From the NCBI GenBank assembly GCA_964017155.1, contig OZ024862.1, positions 36,702,175 through 36,766,174 on the forward strand: a stretch of 64,000 nucleotides of DNA. The letters run 5' to 3'. The stretch's first letter is position 1. Every line of letters begins with the position of its first letter. Shown here piece after piece: positions 22,741 through 36,000 of the stretch. The translations under genes were made by a program, and so were the position numbers. The stretch comes from Oasisia sp. SBJ-2009. Lineage: Eukaryota > Annelida > Polychaeta > Sabellida > Siboglinidae. The notes beneath the pieces are model-generated. The model was not told where the DNA came from and ran no database searches. It was given only the letters and a program-made list of their open reading frames with translations.

Positions 22741-24682
22741 CAAATTAACACGAGGCAAACATATTTTATTTTGAGGCATGTTTTGCTGTTAGTGCGCCAT
22801 AAAACAGTTATTTAAACAAACATAATATTTTAATGTAGTGACCAGCTAAACTTATTAAATGGAATCAATGTGTGTGCACACAACATGTAGTGTTTGCACA
22901 AGGAACACCAGCAGGGTATGAACCTGCCACACACAACACTGAACCGACATTACCCTAAACTATGCAAGTGAACAAAATGATTTAGAAAAACACTTGACAG
23001 GGCTTTAGTGTTAAAACAGTATTCTTATGTTTGCATTGTTCAATTTTTTTTTTAATATTGTTTTGAAATAATGGTCAAATAAAAACACATTCTTCTTCTT
23101 TTATAATGAAAATGAAAATATTTAGGTATAAGATATCTTCGATATTTTCGTTATGTGTCATACTGTTAGTTGTTTTACTGATCAATGCAGGTACTTTGTC
23201 ACGTGTTGTGTACACGTATGAAAGTAAATAAATATTAATTTAACATTAATGAATATCTCATTGAAAAGATTATAACCAAAGGTTATACTAGATAACATAT
23301 ACATGTATAAATAAACGTAACAAAATGTTAACAAGTATCTTAACATTGAATGATCGCAATTATTTATTCATACATTGAATGTATTATTATTAATATATTA
23401 TAGTTCGATTTATTTATTTAGTGGCGATTAAAGATGTAGTAGTATATGTATATAGTAAAAATTATTGTATCTTAGCTATTTACTATTTACGTACGTGCAG
23501 TGCAACAAATTAACTAAAGCTTATCGTGAAGTTGAGATGTTGTGTACGATTAAAACAAAACAAAATGTGTTTTAAAGTTAAACATTAACAGCCTTGAATT
23601 AAATAAATATTTTTCTTAATACCTTAAAACTAACAGTCAATGTCACACATTTACTGTTTTAAAGAAAAACTTTGAAAAAGAAAAAAAGAGGGAATGAGGA
23701 AGTGGGAGACACTGTGTACATAGCCTGTAGTACAATCTGGCACGGTTGGTCACAATCCTTACTCCCTCACAACTGACCGATTTCCGCCGGAAGTGTTCCT
23801 ATGGGAGGGAAATTACCTGGCCCAAACCCCGATTCGCCAGATCGGTTGTGACCTCCATAGGATGAGCGTCACTGGTAAACCCTTCCGCCACGGGCGGTCG
23901 GAACACTCAGTTGCAATGAAGGTAGCCATTTTTGTTTGCTTATAAACCCATGTCGAGCCTTAGCTGGTGAAATTGTGGTGTCAACTTGTAAGACGCGTAA
24001 GCTGATACATCTGACGTTATCTATGTTGCAGCATTACTTTATAACTTGGCTTATATGGCATACTGTATCATATGATACATCAAACATGTTAACATGCATA
24101 AATATAATTTTTAATGTTGACTTATGCAGATTCGTGGTTCTATAGCGGAAGTTGGGCAACAATATGGCGCACACATTGCCGACGTTTTCTCCTTCATTAA
24201 TTTAAATAAGGCATTATTTTAAAACGCAGATACATAATACAGTACATCCTACAGTGAATAATATAATGTATATGAGAATTCATAATTTAAGATAATAAAC
24301 CGAGGTGGATTAAAACCTATTAGTTATTTGTTATTTTATATAATTAATAAATACAATGCTTACCTACGATTTATATCGACGCAAAACAGCAAGTGCATCT
24401 ATTCATTACATATCAAATATGTTCCCAAATAATGCTTTGATTAACGAGAAATGGGTTATCTGCGTAATTATATTCACAGTAGAATGACGCTAACATTTAT
24501 GCATAATGATAAAAAATTTAGTCATAAGTATGCGTACTGGTTTGACTATGCAAGTTAGCAACATAGAATGTCGACACTGTACCACATGGCAATATATGTG
24601 ATGTTCTACCCACAGTTGCATATTGCCGTTCTAAATACAATAACAACATTACACACATAGTCTACCTACCTTAAAGCAATTA
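22741..24682. other. No gene seen
   Basis: Mostly AT-rich. The GC-richer part at 23690-23920 has no long frame and no recognised domain. Confidence 0.5.
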
Positions 24683-24790
24683 AGGGGAGGGGGAGGGGGA
24701 GGGGGAGGGGGAGGGGGAGGGGGAGGGGGAGGGGGAGGGGGAGGGGGAGGGGGAGGGGACGGGGACGGGGACGGGGACGGGGACGGCGAC
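24683..24790 (+). repeat. (GGGGGA)n purine minisatellite
   Basis: Hexamer units GGGGGA, then GGGGAC variants from about 24760. The plus strand is nearly all purine with repeated G-runs, so it could form G-quadruplex or triplex DNA. The proline-rich minus-strand ORF across it is an artefact. Confidence 0.95.
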
Positions 24791-25031
24791 AGGGAGAGGA
24801 GGAGGGACAGGGATAGGGAGAGGGGCGGCCAGGCAGGGAGGAAGGGAGAGAGAAAATGTTTAGTATGTTTAAAGGAAGGGAGGTAAATTAGCAGGGAGAC
24901 AGACAAAGAGAGACAAACAACCAACTTGTTCACTCTGACACATTGCGCATGAGAACGATAAGGGATTGCAACGCCACTCATTTATTATTATGCATTTATT
25001 TCATCTATTTGCTAAAATGCAAAAGGAACGG

Positions 25032-25054
25032 TTTAAATAATAATCACAATGGTA

Positions 25055-25097
<43 letters not shown>

Positions 25098-25230
25098 CGT
25101 GCGTGCGTGCATGCGTGCGTGCGTGTATGCGTGTGTGTGTGTTGAAACGTATCCCTTTCCACCAATACTGTGATGTGTAATTCATAACTGTTGTGGTTGA
25201 AAATAAATTTAAATAATAATCACAATGGTA

Positions 25231-25275
<45 letters not shown>

Positions 25276-25379
25276 CGCGTGCGTGTGTGTTAGCATGTAT
25301 GAGTGTGTATGTTGAAACATATCCCTTTCCACCAATACTGTGATGTGTAATTCATAACTGTTGTGGTTGAAAATAAAAA
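25032..25379. repeat. Tandem duplication of ~175 bp with (GT)n
   Basis: Two units (25032-25207 and 25208-25379) each hold TTTAAATAATAATCACAATG, then GTATTCTG, a (GT)n/(GC) tract, ATCCCTTTCCACCAATACTG and GTTGTGGTTGAAAATAAA. The units differ mostly in their GT tracts. Confidence 0.95.
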
Positions 25380-25659
25380 AATACATCTTCCCAAGGGACA
25401 TGCTTCACTATAAATGGTTTACAGTGGTGGGAGGTAATGCAAGCTTTATGAAACTTGTCACAGCCTGAGCCATTCTTATTGTTTATCGTGTAGGCCTAGT
25501 CGGAAAGATAAACAGGCATTGATGAAGTGCGAGTAGAGATGCTGGCGGTGGCTGAGCGAGTTGGAATATGATCGACAAAAAAAATTGCTGAACACCTGCA
25601 AGAGAGAGGGGAAGTTCACAGAGGAATGCATACTGGGGCTGATAGTCTGAATATAGAAA

Positions 25660-26110
25660 CGAAACGGAGATGTGCATGGCCCATGAAAAATAGAAGCACT
25701 ACGTTGCTAAGGCATATGTTGAAGTTTCTGGAAAGAATCGTGGATGGCAGAATAAGAGCAGTAGTGTAAGGCGAATCGTTGAAGAACAGCTGGAGATTAG
25801 AAAAGGAAGAGGAACAACGGATGGGATGTTTGCCCTGAGTTAGCTAGTTGAGAAGAAACTGGAAGGACACGAGGATATGGCAATTAGATTCATAGACCTG
25901 GAAAAGGCCTATGCCACAATCCCAAGAGAAATGACAATGGGAACACTGATGTGGATAGAGGTCCCGGGCGGGAGGTCAAATTGGTGGAGGGAACACGAAT
26001 ATCAGGGAGCTGTGTGGACCGGGAGTGTCAGGAGAGTCCAAAGTAAATGTTGGTCTGACACAGGGGAGCGCCTTGGGCCCATTGTTGTTTATCGCTGTTG
26101 TGGAACTGAT
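25660..26110 (+). pseudogene. Reverse transcriptase fragment (LINE remnant)
   Basis: Broken frames read as one RT segment: LKFLERIVDGRIRAVV, then EQLEIRKGRGTTDGMFA, VEKKLEGHEDMAI, and FIDLEKAYATIPREM, which is RT motif A. After that comes a poorly preserved GSALGP-type motif near 26060. Stops and shifts interrupt it at least twice. The YADD motif is not present. It is a third LINE lineage, different from the CR1-like and Jockey-like ones in this window. Confidence 0.7.
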
Positions 26111-26290
26111 AAGCAGAAAGATTTTTATAAAAGTCTTTGGGACAGTAAACTCGTGGCTTTGAAAAGAGAATCACTATTAAACAAATTTGCTGACGGAGGT
26201 CTTAACGTTGTAGATATTAGAACTAAACTATAATCTCTATCTGTTAAACAAGTTCTGCAATTAATTAAAGAGCATAGAGCCAAGTGGACC
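26111..26290 (+). pseudogene. Second LINE fragment fused to the RT remnant
   Basis: The frame continues as KLVALKRESLLNKFADGGLN and VVDIRTKL, then a stop, then VKQVLQLIKEHRAKWTFLL. The GGLN(V/M)xDI pattern is typical of the C-terminal region of L1/Tx1-type or related LINE proteins and does not follow RT motif B in any one element. The join near 26110 therefore looks like a deletion or a chimera. Confidence 0.5.
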
Positions 26291-27638
26291 TTCTTACTGT
26301 GTCCTTAAAGTGTATGTAGTTCTGCACCGCTTTTACCCACCTTAAATGTCAAGGTGCTGGTTCACGTCCGGGTAATCTAGTCGGAGAGACAAGCCGTCAA
26401 TCGATGCCTTTTCGAAAACTTTCAATGTTATTAGTAATCTCATTTCTTTCAAATTAAACCATTGCTTAGAACTGTATCAGCTTAGAACATGTTAAATGCG
26501 CTTCTTTCGAGTTTGACTTGCTCCCCGCAACATAATCGGCACATCCCATGATCGTTCGACAGACAGTCACACGTGCGTGGACAGCAAATCTCTGCCACGC
26601 CCCATGACCGTCGCCCGGTACAAAATTACGCAACATGTACTGGAGCGCCAGCGACCGATGTCGCTTCGATCGGCGCAGCAAGTTGTCTCTTGTTTCGGCC
26701 GGCCGCATCTATTCACACCACACTCATTCAAACAGATCGTGTTTACAAACACGCCGAACGCTAATATAACCATGCGTAATATATATGGATTGATCGCTAG
26801 GGGGCGTTACTTTGAAATTCAAAAATTCGGTTCTGGTGTTTAAAGACTTTTCTATTGTTATATATATATATTTCAAAAAGCTTATGTGTGACTAAGTTGT
26901 TTTTATATAAACAAATATAACAGGATAAGTATTATTTCCTTGTATTCATTAATGTTTAGTTACCTCTATTATCACTCATTTGACAGTTGAATAGCTACTC
27001 TTATTATCGTTTGAATATTTTAGTAAAGTTTGTAAGATTATGTCTCGTAGCCGTAGGTTATAGCAATTATTTATGACTCTTTGGATGTTTATGTTTATTA
27101 TATGTTGACTGGAGCTTATATTATGTAGCCATAATTTTGTAAAATAAATATAGTAGTATGATCATAACAATGCCAATGGAAATGGAAGTGCTAGTAACGT
27201 CAGTGGCCTACTTTGCTAAGACTGATAATTGGCTACGTAAAATTCAAAATTAATATTTTGTATTGTTATTATCATTGATACAAATTGTAGTTTTTTCTGT
27301 GTTGATAGACTGTTGGAAATGCCTTTAACCTGTTTACTAACATGGCTTTTCTAAGGCGTTGTAGTATCTGGCGTCGCCCCAGACTAAAATTCTAACAAGT
27401 CTAATAGACGCTGTCATTTGTTAAAACATCTTTGATCCAACGTCTTACGTTCATTATTTAGACTTGTTCTGACGGTTCTATTAACATAGACTGTGACTGC
27501 AATTTTGAAGAAAAAAAAAAAAACTATTTAAAAAACAATTTCTGATACATTGTGTTATTATTATTTGTGGCCAATTATGTATATTTATGCTTTGTGGCTA
27601 CGTAATATTATCTTGTAGTATGAATTAAAATACCAGAT
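26291..27638. other. No gene seen
   Basis: Includes a CG-richer patch at 26520-26770 with small overlapping frames on both strands and no recognisable domain. The rest is AT-rich. Confidence 0.5.
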
Positions 27639-30600
27639 ATGTCACCATTGTTCTTAGTATGTGTTTTTTGCTTGTCATGCTCTGTTGCTGTTAGGGATAA
27701 AAATGTAGTTTTATGCCAATCGTTTAAAACTAATAATTTTAATGTACCTTTTCCCAATAACATAAAAATACATTACTCGATTTCAATGTTGAATAGCTTG
27801 CCATGTCTAAATGTTTGTTTTAATAGAAAGTTACTACCAATACCTCGCTGTACACCAACATTAAAATTAGCTATACTTTTATTACTGGCAGGAGATCTTA
27901 GTTTAAATCCTGGGCCTATTAAAAGAAATATCCGACTGGCAACTACAAATGTAAGATCTGTACGTGATAAAAGTGCTCCACTCTGTGATTTGTTAGTTTC
28001 GAAAAAAATTAATATTCTTGCTGTTACTGAAACATGGCTTAGACCATGTGATACTGCTTCTTGCATTGCTGAAATTTCTCCGTTAGCTAGGCTATACCTT
28101 TTACCATCGACCACGTTTAATAGGACGTGGTGGTGGCATTGGCTTTTAGTATCTGATCATTTCAAAGTTAAATTACATTCTAACCCAGATTATTCTAGTT
28201 TTGAATCTATGTGTGCTGAAATTTCAGATTCTTCTTTTTCTGCATTTTTTGTTTGTATTTATCGTCCTCCAGGACACCCAGCAAATTTCTTTGAGGACTT
28301 TCAAGATCTGTTAGAAAATGTAGCTATTAATTATTCAGAACTTTATATTCTTGGTGATTTTAATCTTCATTTGGATATACATTCTTCAGTTACTACAATG
28401 TTTGATGATATTCTAACATCCTTTGATTTAAAACAACATGTAAACTTTTCGACACATATACATGGCCATTGGCTTGATCTTATAATAACTCATTCAGGTT
28501 GTAATAATATTAAAAAAACTACTGTTTCAGATGGGTTGTCAGACCATCATACTGTAATTGTTGATATTAACATGTTTACAACACCATTGATATTGAAGAA
28601 TTTTTTTTCCTATAGGCCTATACATAAAATAGATATTACTGCCTTCAATGATGATATTTTAAATTCAGATTTGTTTATAAGTCCAGCAGTTCATGAGTGT
28701 GATATATATATATATATATAGACAATTTTGTGATGTCCTTAAGAACTACTTGATAAACATGCTCCACTTGCTTATAAATATATTTCAAAACAATCACCTT
28801 CTCCTTGGATGACATCCGAAATTTTACTATCTAAAAGGAGACGTCGTTATCTTGAACGTGTTTGGCGTAAAACACGCTCATCACTTGATAGGTCACGTTA
28901 TTCTAAACAGTGTCATCTTTGCAATAGACAAATGGCTAAAGCCAAATCTGAATATTTCACTAACATGGTTTCAAGTAACTCTGAAAATTCTCACCAGTTA
29001 TGGAGTTGCATTAATAAAATCCTACACAGACGGGCTGCCCCTTCTCTGCCAAAACATAATTCATTATGCTCTCTATGTGATCTATTTTCAGGTTATTTTA
29101 AGGATAAAATTACCCGTATACAGTCTTCCTTTCCTGTTCATATGTTAAACAAAGTAGAAGTTCAGCCTCCACCGATAAGTTCTCTACTTTCTTCTTTTAC
29201 TCCAGCTACTGCTGAGGAAGTAAGGCAAATTATTATGTCTTCGCCAAATAAATTTTGTGATCTAGATCCAATGCCAACTGTATTGTTGAAAGCATGCATT
29301 GACACCTTACTTGGTACTATAACAAATATTGTAAATGTGTCATTGAGGACAGGTATTTTTTCTGATGATTTTAAACAGGCGCATGTAAATCCACTACTTA
29401 AAAAGACAACTTTGTCGAAAGATAACTTGAAAAATTATAGACCTGTTTCTAATTTGAGTTTCATATCTAAAATTCTTGAAACGGTTGTAGCAAAACGCCT
29501 TGGATCTCACATTACTTCAAATAATTTGTCAAATGTATTCCAATCTGCATATAAGAAACTTCATTCTACAGAGACTGCTCTCTTAAAAGTGCATAACGAC
29601 ATCACTCTAAATATGGACAATGGTAGAGTTACTGCACTCACCTTACTTGATTTGTCAGCTGCTTTTGATACGATTAATCAGTCTATTCTAATGGATCGTT
29701 TGTCTGTCTGGTATAGCATTAAGCTGGTTTAGATCATATCTGAGTGGTAGACACCAGAGAGTTAAGATTGGGGATTGTTTTTCGTCACCACTTAATATTT
29801 CGTGTGGTATTCCTCAGGGGTCAGTTTTGGGACCATTACTTTTTACACTGTATACTACTCCTTTGAGTCTAGTGATTAATAGGCATCATTTGAGCCATCA
29901 TCTTTATGCAGATGATACTCAAATTTATATATCATTATCCACTTCAGATGCAAGTAGTTCTTTACAGCAGCTTTGAACTTGTATTGATGACATTTTTTGC
30001 TGGATGACTGAGAGTAGATTGAAGCTGAATGCTGATAAAACTGACTTTTTTTTATTATTGGTACACACCGGCAGCGTGACAAAATTAAGACTCTTTTTCC
30101 TATACCCTTACTTAATCAGCATGTTATGCCTGCAGTTTCGACTAGGAATTTGGGAGTAATTTTTGATGATAAATTAAATTTTAGAGAACACATTTCTCAA
30201 ATTTGTCGAACATGTTTTTACCACATTCGTGATTTGCGGCGTATTCGTCGATATTTGCCTGTTTCTGTTGCAAAGACTATTGCAACTGCATTAGTTACTA
30301 GTAGATTATACTATTGTAATTCACTTTTTCATAATATTGCTATTAAGGATATCACAAAACTACAACGTGTTCAAAATTGCTTAGCAAGGGTGGTGACTAG
30401 GTCTCCACGCTTTACTCCTTCTAAGCCGCTTCTAAAGTCTCTGCATTGGCTGCCTGTCCAATATCGTATAATGTTTAAGATGTGTACCATTACTTACCAG
30501 GCACTTTCTTCTAAGCAGCCATCGTATTTACATACTTTACTTACTCCTATAAGAAAACCTATTCAACTTCGGTCATCTACTTCTGATTTACTCTTTGTAC

Positions 30601-30755
30601 CAAAGGTCAATACTAATATGGGGACCAGGGCTTTTGCTGTGGGTGCGCCTACTCTATGGAATATGCTTCCTTCTAGCGTGAAATCAGTTGAAAATATTGC
30701 TAAATTCCGTCGTCATTTAAAAACATATCTGTACAATCTGGCCTATCCACCATAG
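27639..30755 (+). pseudogene. CR1-like ORF2 with 2A-like motif, EN and RT
   Basis: ATG 27639 opens a hydrophobic N-terminus. At 27891-27917 lies GDLSLNPGP, preceded by leucines. Next comes the endonuclease: ILAVTETWLRP, YRPPGHPANFF, LGDFNLHLD and GLSDHHTV, with a small frame slip near 28095-28145 where the GGG-rich strand should be. The frame ends at a (TA)n expansion at 28702-28720 and resumes at 28809 with KRRRRYLERVWRK. The RT follows: YRPVSNLSFISKILE, LLDLSAAFDTI (motif A), a shift near 29726, GIPQGSVLGPLLFTLY-like motif B, and YADDTQIYIS. After a stop near 29976 the C-terminal part 30126-30755 is intact through the final helix and TAG. At least four lesions make it inactive. Confidence 0.88.
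27873..27920 (+). other. 2A-like translational recoding motif
   Basis: ILLLLAGDLSLNPGP followed by I. Viral and LINE 2A peptides end in D-x-E-x-N-P-G then P, where the ribosome skips the Gly-Pro bond. Here D, N, P, G and P are present but the Glu is Ser. Its place near the N-terminus of a CR1-type ORF2 is where such motifs have been described in other invertebrate LINEs. Whether this variant skips efficiently is unknown. Confidence 0.65.
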
Positions 30756-30893
30756 CTCCCTGGCGCATCAATCAATCTGATGACAACTTGATTTGTTTAC
30801 CGACTATGAGATCGATTAATCCTTTTTGTTTTGATGCGCCTCTGAGCTTGGTTTCTAAGGATATAGGCGCAATAGAAGTTAACTAATTATTAT

Positions 30894-30896
<3 letters not shown>

Positions 30897-30972
<76 letters not shown>
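30897..30972. repeat. (TA)n microsatellite
   Basis: Directly continues the ATT tail of the CR1-like LINE, so it probably grew from the LINE tail. Confidence 0.95.
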
Positions 30973-30976
<4 letters not shown>

Positions 30977-32534
30977 GTGCACACATGTTATTACAACTGC
31001 GCAATTTTACCCAAAATAGCCTTTAAATAGATCATTTACGAAAAAGTATGCATAGTTAGTGCGTTCAGGTACTCCCAACGAAAATTAAAATTATCAAAGA
31101 TGAGATGAGACGATCGCTCTATTAGAAATCATTGAAACAATTTATTATCGAACAACTTATAAAAGTAAACTATACGATACTTTATAAGCTGCTAGATAAT
31201 AATAATTTTATTGGCAATTATCACCATAATCGGGCCAAACAAGCATATGTGACGGTTCACCACCACATGCATGCAATACTTCAAGATGGTCGACGATCTT
31301 CCGTGTGGCGATTGAGTCTTCTTTCTTTTTCGGTTTGGGATGCAGATTGTTGACGACGAAGACGCCACATAGGACCAGTTCAGTATGTCGGTGGTAGGGA
31401 AGCGCATTGTTTCCCGCAGCCAGTTGCTACAATGACAATCACCAACACTTCTAAGCAGCCATATTTTATAAGCAAGTGTCGGACGAGAAACAAATCGAGA
31501 GTGTGGCTATATCCGTCATAGCTGGCTGGCGACAAGGCCCGTTGACTATTTGCGACGTGTCACAGCGGAATTACTTCACCCTAACAGCATCACATCGGCA
31601 GCGCAGTGTCGACACGCAACGACAAGGACAGTGTGCTCCCTCGATCGTCTTAAAATTTCCCCTTGCCCATAATAAGTTTATTTAATCACATATTGGAATA
31701 AATAAGTAACTGTCACGAAAATATGTTTGGAAATAGCATTGAGCCAAGTGATGCCAGTAGCGAATTGCCGGTGTCGTCCGTCCGACGACCTTACTAGCTA
31801 TTCTTTGATTTCCTGCCAAGTTTCTCCTAGATGCGAGAAATGTGTCGGGCACCGTGACATGGTTGCACCCCATTGACCGACTACGACGAGGGGTCAGAAG
31901 AGATTTAGACTTCCTGGTCTGACTCATGTGAAAGTGTTAGGCCTACCCAAAAGAATTGTGTTACTTAACGTTTTGAATAGCCATTATGAAGTGAAGTGAG
32001 TACAATAAAGCAGACACACCAGTATATTAATTGCTACGATGTATCTGCAACGCATGTTAGGCAGTCTTTAATTACCATAGCGATGGTTAACCTTTTTATA
32101 TACGACTCTGCGGATGCAGAAATACGTGGTCAATTTGATCAATATTGACGGGCAACGCACATACTTGCATTTCAAAAGAGCTAGAGGTATGTGATTTTGG
32201 CGAAATGCGATGAGCATAACACAACATTTCTCTGGTACAGTTTCTTTAACTTCGACAAAACGTTAATATGGCCTCCAATGGGAAAACATCATTAACATAT
32301 TATATTAACGAATGGCATGCAGACACTCTACTATCTAATCACACTCTGACTCGCGGTTGGGACACACGAAATACAGGAGCCCTGGTGTGCACTCACTGTG
32401 TGCCAAATTCTTGCATTCTTGGAATTGAACCCAAACATATTATGGCCGACTGCAACTGAATGGTTCTCCACACACCAAAACAAGGCCATTCCTCTTCATC
32501 GCTGCTTTCGTCGACTTTCTTACACTTTTTATTA
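30973..32534. other. No gene seen
   Basis: Several 60-80 codon frames on both strands, none with a known motif or a consistent exon structure. Confidence 0.5.
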
Positions 32535-33029
32535 AACATATTGTGTATGCTATAAATACATCACAGCTATATTGCGTTTACATACCATATTCGTACTGCA
32601 TGGCGGGGTAAGACGGCTCCCGGGACCGTTTTGCCCCGTTCTAACAGGGCCGTCTTACCCCATACACAACAGTGCTGTCTTTTTCACCTTCACATGTAAT
32701 CTTTTAATATCGGTCCCATTTCGATGAAAGTCATTGAAAACGTGTATAGATGCGAGTGCATTAGTATCAGTCGCTGGCTTATCATCACACGGTGAACATG
32801 TTAGCATCGATTTGACCGAAGAGTGATTATTAGATCACAGGGTATGCAAACCTTTACAAAAGATTTGTGAACTTACTTTTGGTAGCGTTTAGCCTTGCAG
32901 TGGCTAAGAGTATTCGCTAGGTAGCAGTATCATGTTCCACTATTCAACGTTAGTTTGTGTTCACTCGTTTGGCAGAAAAGACGGGGGCCGTATTACCCCC
33001 AGGGGCCGTTTTGCCCCAGGTTACCCTAC
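32535..33029 (-). mobile_element. Shortened inverted copy of the 9.6-kb TIR element
   Basis: The complement of this stretch begins GTAGGGTAACCTGGGGCAAA and follows 9611-10110 closely, including the GGGTAAGAC and GATGAAAGTCATTGA-type blocks (about 85-90% by eye). It lacks the rest of the element and the second TIR. It abuts the left arm of the large palindrome. Confidence 0.85.
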
Positions 33030-36000
33030 TTGAAACAATTATGTCTGCCTAGGCCCGAGATCATATTGTAGAATAATGATACAAATGGAAAACGCAGTGC
33101 ACACAGGCATAGTGTGCAATTTCTCGGACTGTAATGGTCTAACCATGCTTAATGTAATTCCAAAGAATTAATGTTTTTATCAAAGTGTATATTGCGCCTA
33201 AACACTAAACTTGGTACTATAACTATGGCATGAAAGCCACTGCAGCAAAAAATATGGCATCTTATGTGTTTCGAGTCGAGGCATACGCACTATGATAAAC
33301 CAGAATGTTAAAGCTCTTTTTTTATGTAACGTCACTGCGACACAGTATCGATATTGTGCTAATCATTGCGCTACACATAACCACCACAGATGGCTGTCAC
33401 TGCACTAGTTTTGCATTATTTGACTGACTGTCGCTGTCAGTGTACTAACCAGTTTTTTATACGCCTTTATCGTTATATCATTTTGTTTGAACACGACACT
33501 CTTGATAAGTACTCGAGTACATTTGTATTGTAATCACTCCATCTTTAGAGGCTTACGGCCGTAAAATACCATGATTCGACTCTCGAAAACAGCCGTTGTT
33601 GTATATTGTTTCAGTGTGTGGATATTTGTTAGATTTTAGTCTATACTATCAATTATAGGTAAACCCAATTATGGAGCCATGTCTGACATTGTGAAAAAAA
33701 ATTACTTACGATTACGAATAAGGCCTAGCCCTAGTACACTTATTTATATTATAATAAATATGTTACAGTTGCTTGTCAACACGTCTAAATAAATTTAAAA
33801 AAAACTAGCGTTTATTGTTATCAAGTTCAGATTTTATATTTCTACCTATGTCTTGATCCGTATGACGCAGTTATGTAAAACCAAAACGACCAGTATTTCA
33901 ACCAACTACATACACTATATCCATGACAAAACGACTCAGAATCAATACGACGTCTTCGTTACTGCGCATTATCACGTGATTAAGGCGAAGATAGTCTACC
34001 ACATAAAACCCGTACGGTAGAAATTTTCAGTATGAAAAAGACTATATATATCTTGGGGGCAAACCTAAAATAGTTTTTACATTTTAACCAAAAACGAATT
34101 AAAATACGCGCAAAACCGGAACAGTGTGTCACAGGGGATACTTGGTAGGTTTGCTCTTTCGCAAAATTAGCATGAAATGCGAGGAGCAAAACAATCGGCG
34201 TGACCAAGTACCTTTAATATGAGCATGATATTATGCTATGGAATAATAGTAAACCTAATAATGTAAATGCTGTCCTATTAATTACATGTAACAATTATAA
34301 TTATTTATATTATTATATTTATAATAATGTAATAAATTAAAACAAAATACTAATAATTTGTACATTACACAAAATACTAATACTTTATACATTAAACAGA
34401 AATAATATGCATATAATTGTGTATGTTAATATTACATTACTGCTATTAATACATTTCAATTGATTAATAATAGTAATTTAATAACAACAGGACCATGATA
34501 TTTGAATTTGGGAGATGGTCGTTCTTAGCTTTGCAACATTGGCAAGTACATTAAAATATAAATGGCCGAGATATGCTTTTCATTGCAGGTCAACAAGAAA
34601 CTGAACAGTCAACTAGTGTGCTTAGTACCACTAGTTCCACAAGTTAATACGCTATACTGGACAGTTATGTTTGCCCATGATCTTGGACAAGATTATACAG
34701 CTATGAGCCTTGCAAGATGCTGCATATTAAATGCCATGTAAATGTCGTCCAAGTGATCCCAGTTGTGTTGTTTGTTGCACCGGTGACACCGTGACAGACT
34801 CCCAGAACCGATAGCGTGTACACTGGCTTCCAGACCAGTCAGTTTTCCTGACTGACTGGTGACCAATGTAGAATGCAGGATGTTTGACATGCGAATATGG
34901 TGATGCCTGAGCAGCTTTGTAGTTGGCGAAGGAACAATGGGTGCCATGGTCTGGCAAATATGACATGAGCCTTCGGTCAACCTCTCTCCATATTGTAAGA
35001 CAGGTTTGGCATTCTTCAGTGAATTACATCGGCTTGGATATCGGTCACATTATGCGAGTCCACTCTTTGGTGGTACTGCATACCAGCTTCCTAGCATCTT
35101 GCTATACATCCGCATCTACCTATATAAGAGACACAGTGACAATTAACATGGGTCTGACATTATAAAAGGTCTGCCGGTGTGCCAAATTGCTACGGTCTGG
35201 GAGGCACATCCCCAGGGTCCCAGGCCCCTTGCGATCACAATTCAATTGCAAGGAGCCATGTGTATGTATAATTTTACCAAAGATTTGTTGACAGAGTAAT
35301 GTGCACCACACCATTAATGTAAGCCTACCGCGGATAAAAAGCTTTGCCACATACCCTTTGGTGATGACGGAGGACAAACCTCAAGTCCTGAAAAAATGAA
35401 TACATTTATATTTTAATGTACTTGCCAATGTTGCAAAGCTAAGAACGACCATCTCCCAAATTCAAATATCATGGTCCTGTTGTTATTAAATTACTATTAT
35501 TAATCAATTGAAATGTATTAATAGCAGTAATGTAATATTAACATACACAATTATATGCATATTATTTCTGTTTAATGTATAAAATATTAGTATTTTGTGT
35601 AATGTACAAATTATTAGTATTTTGTTTTAATTTATTACATTATTATAAATATAATAATATAAATAATTATAATTGTTACATGTAATTAATAGGACTGCAT
35701 TTACAATATTAGGTTTACTATTATTCAATAGCATAATATCATGCTCATATTAAAGGTACTTGGTCACGCCGATTGTTTTGCTCCTCGCGTTTCATGCTAA
35801 TTTTGCGAAAGAGCAAACCTACCAAGTATCCCCTGTGACATACTGTTTCGGTTTTGCGCATATTTTAATTCGTTTTTTTGGGTTAAAATGTAAAAAGTAT
35901 TTTAGGTTTGCCCAAGATATATATAGTCTTTTTCATACTGAAAATTTCTACCGTATGGGTTTTATGTGGTAGACTATCTTCGCCTTAATCACGTGATAAT

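Larger units (their letters stand above)
27639..30896 (+). mobile_element. CR1/L2-type LINE, nearly full ORF2, decayed
   Basis: The longest copy of the LINE family also seen at 15758-18613 and 55869-56020. It has the N-terminal part lost elsewhere, including a 2A-like motif. The 3' UTR after the stop at about 30755 contains GATGCGCCTCTGAGCTTGG and AAGGATATAGGCGCAATAGA and ends in ATTATTATT, which runs into a (TA)n array. The 5' end was not fixed and no upstream ORF1 was recognised. Confidence 0.9.

Noticed and set aside
24649..24981. Proline-rich minus-strand ORF
   Set aside because: Translation of the (GGGGGA)n tract.
26466..26843. Cluster of short overlapping ORFs in a GC-richer patch
   Set aside because: All six-frame neighbours are similar in length; no motif or splice structure.
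33980..35972. Two conserved ~70-codon frames as a paired gene
   Set aside because: They are the same palindrome arm read on opposite strands; no domain or splice evidence.
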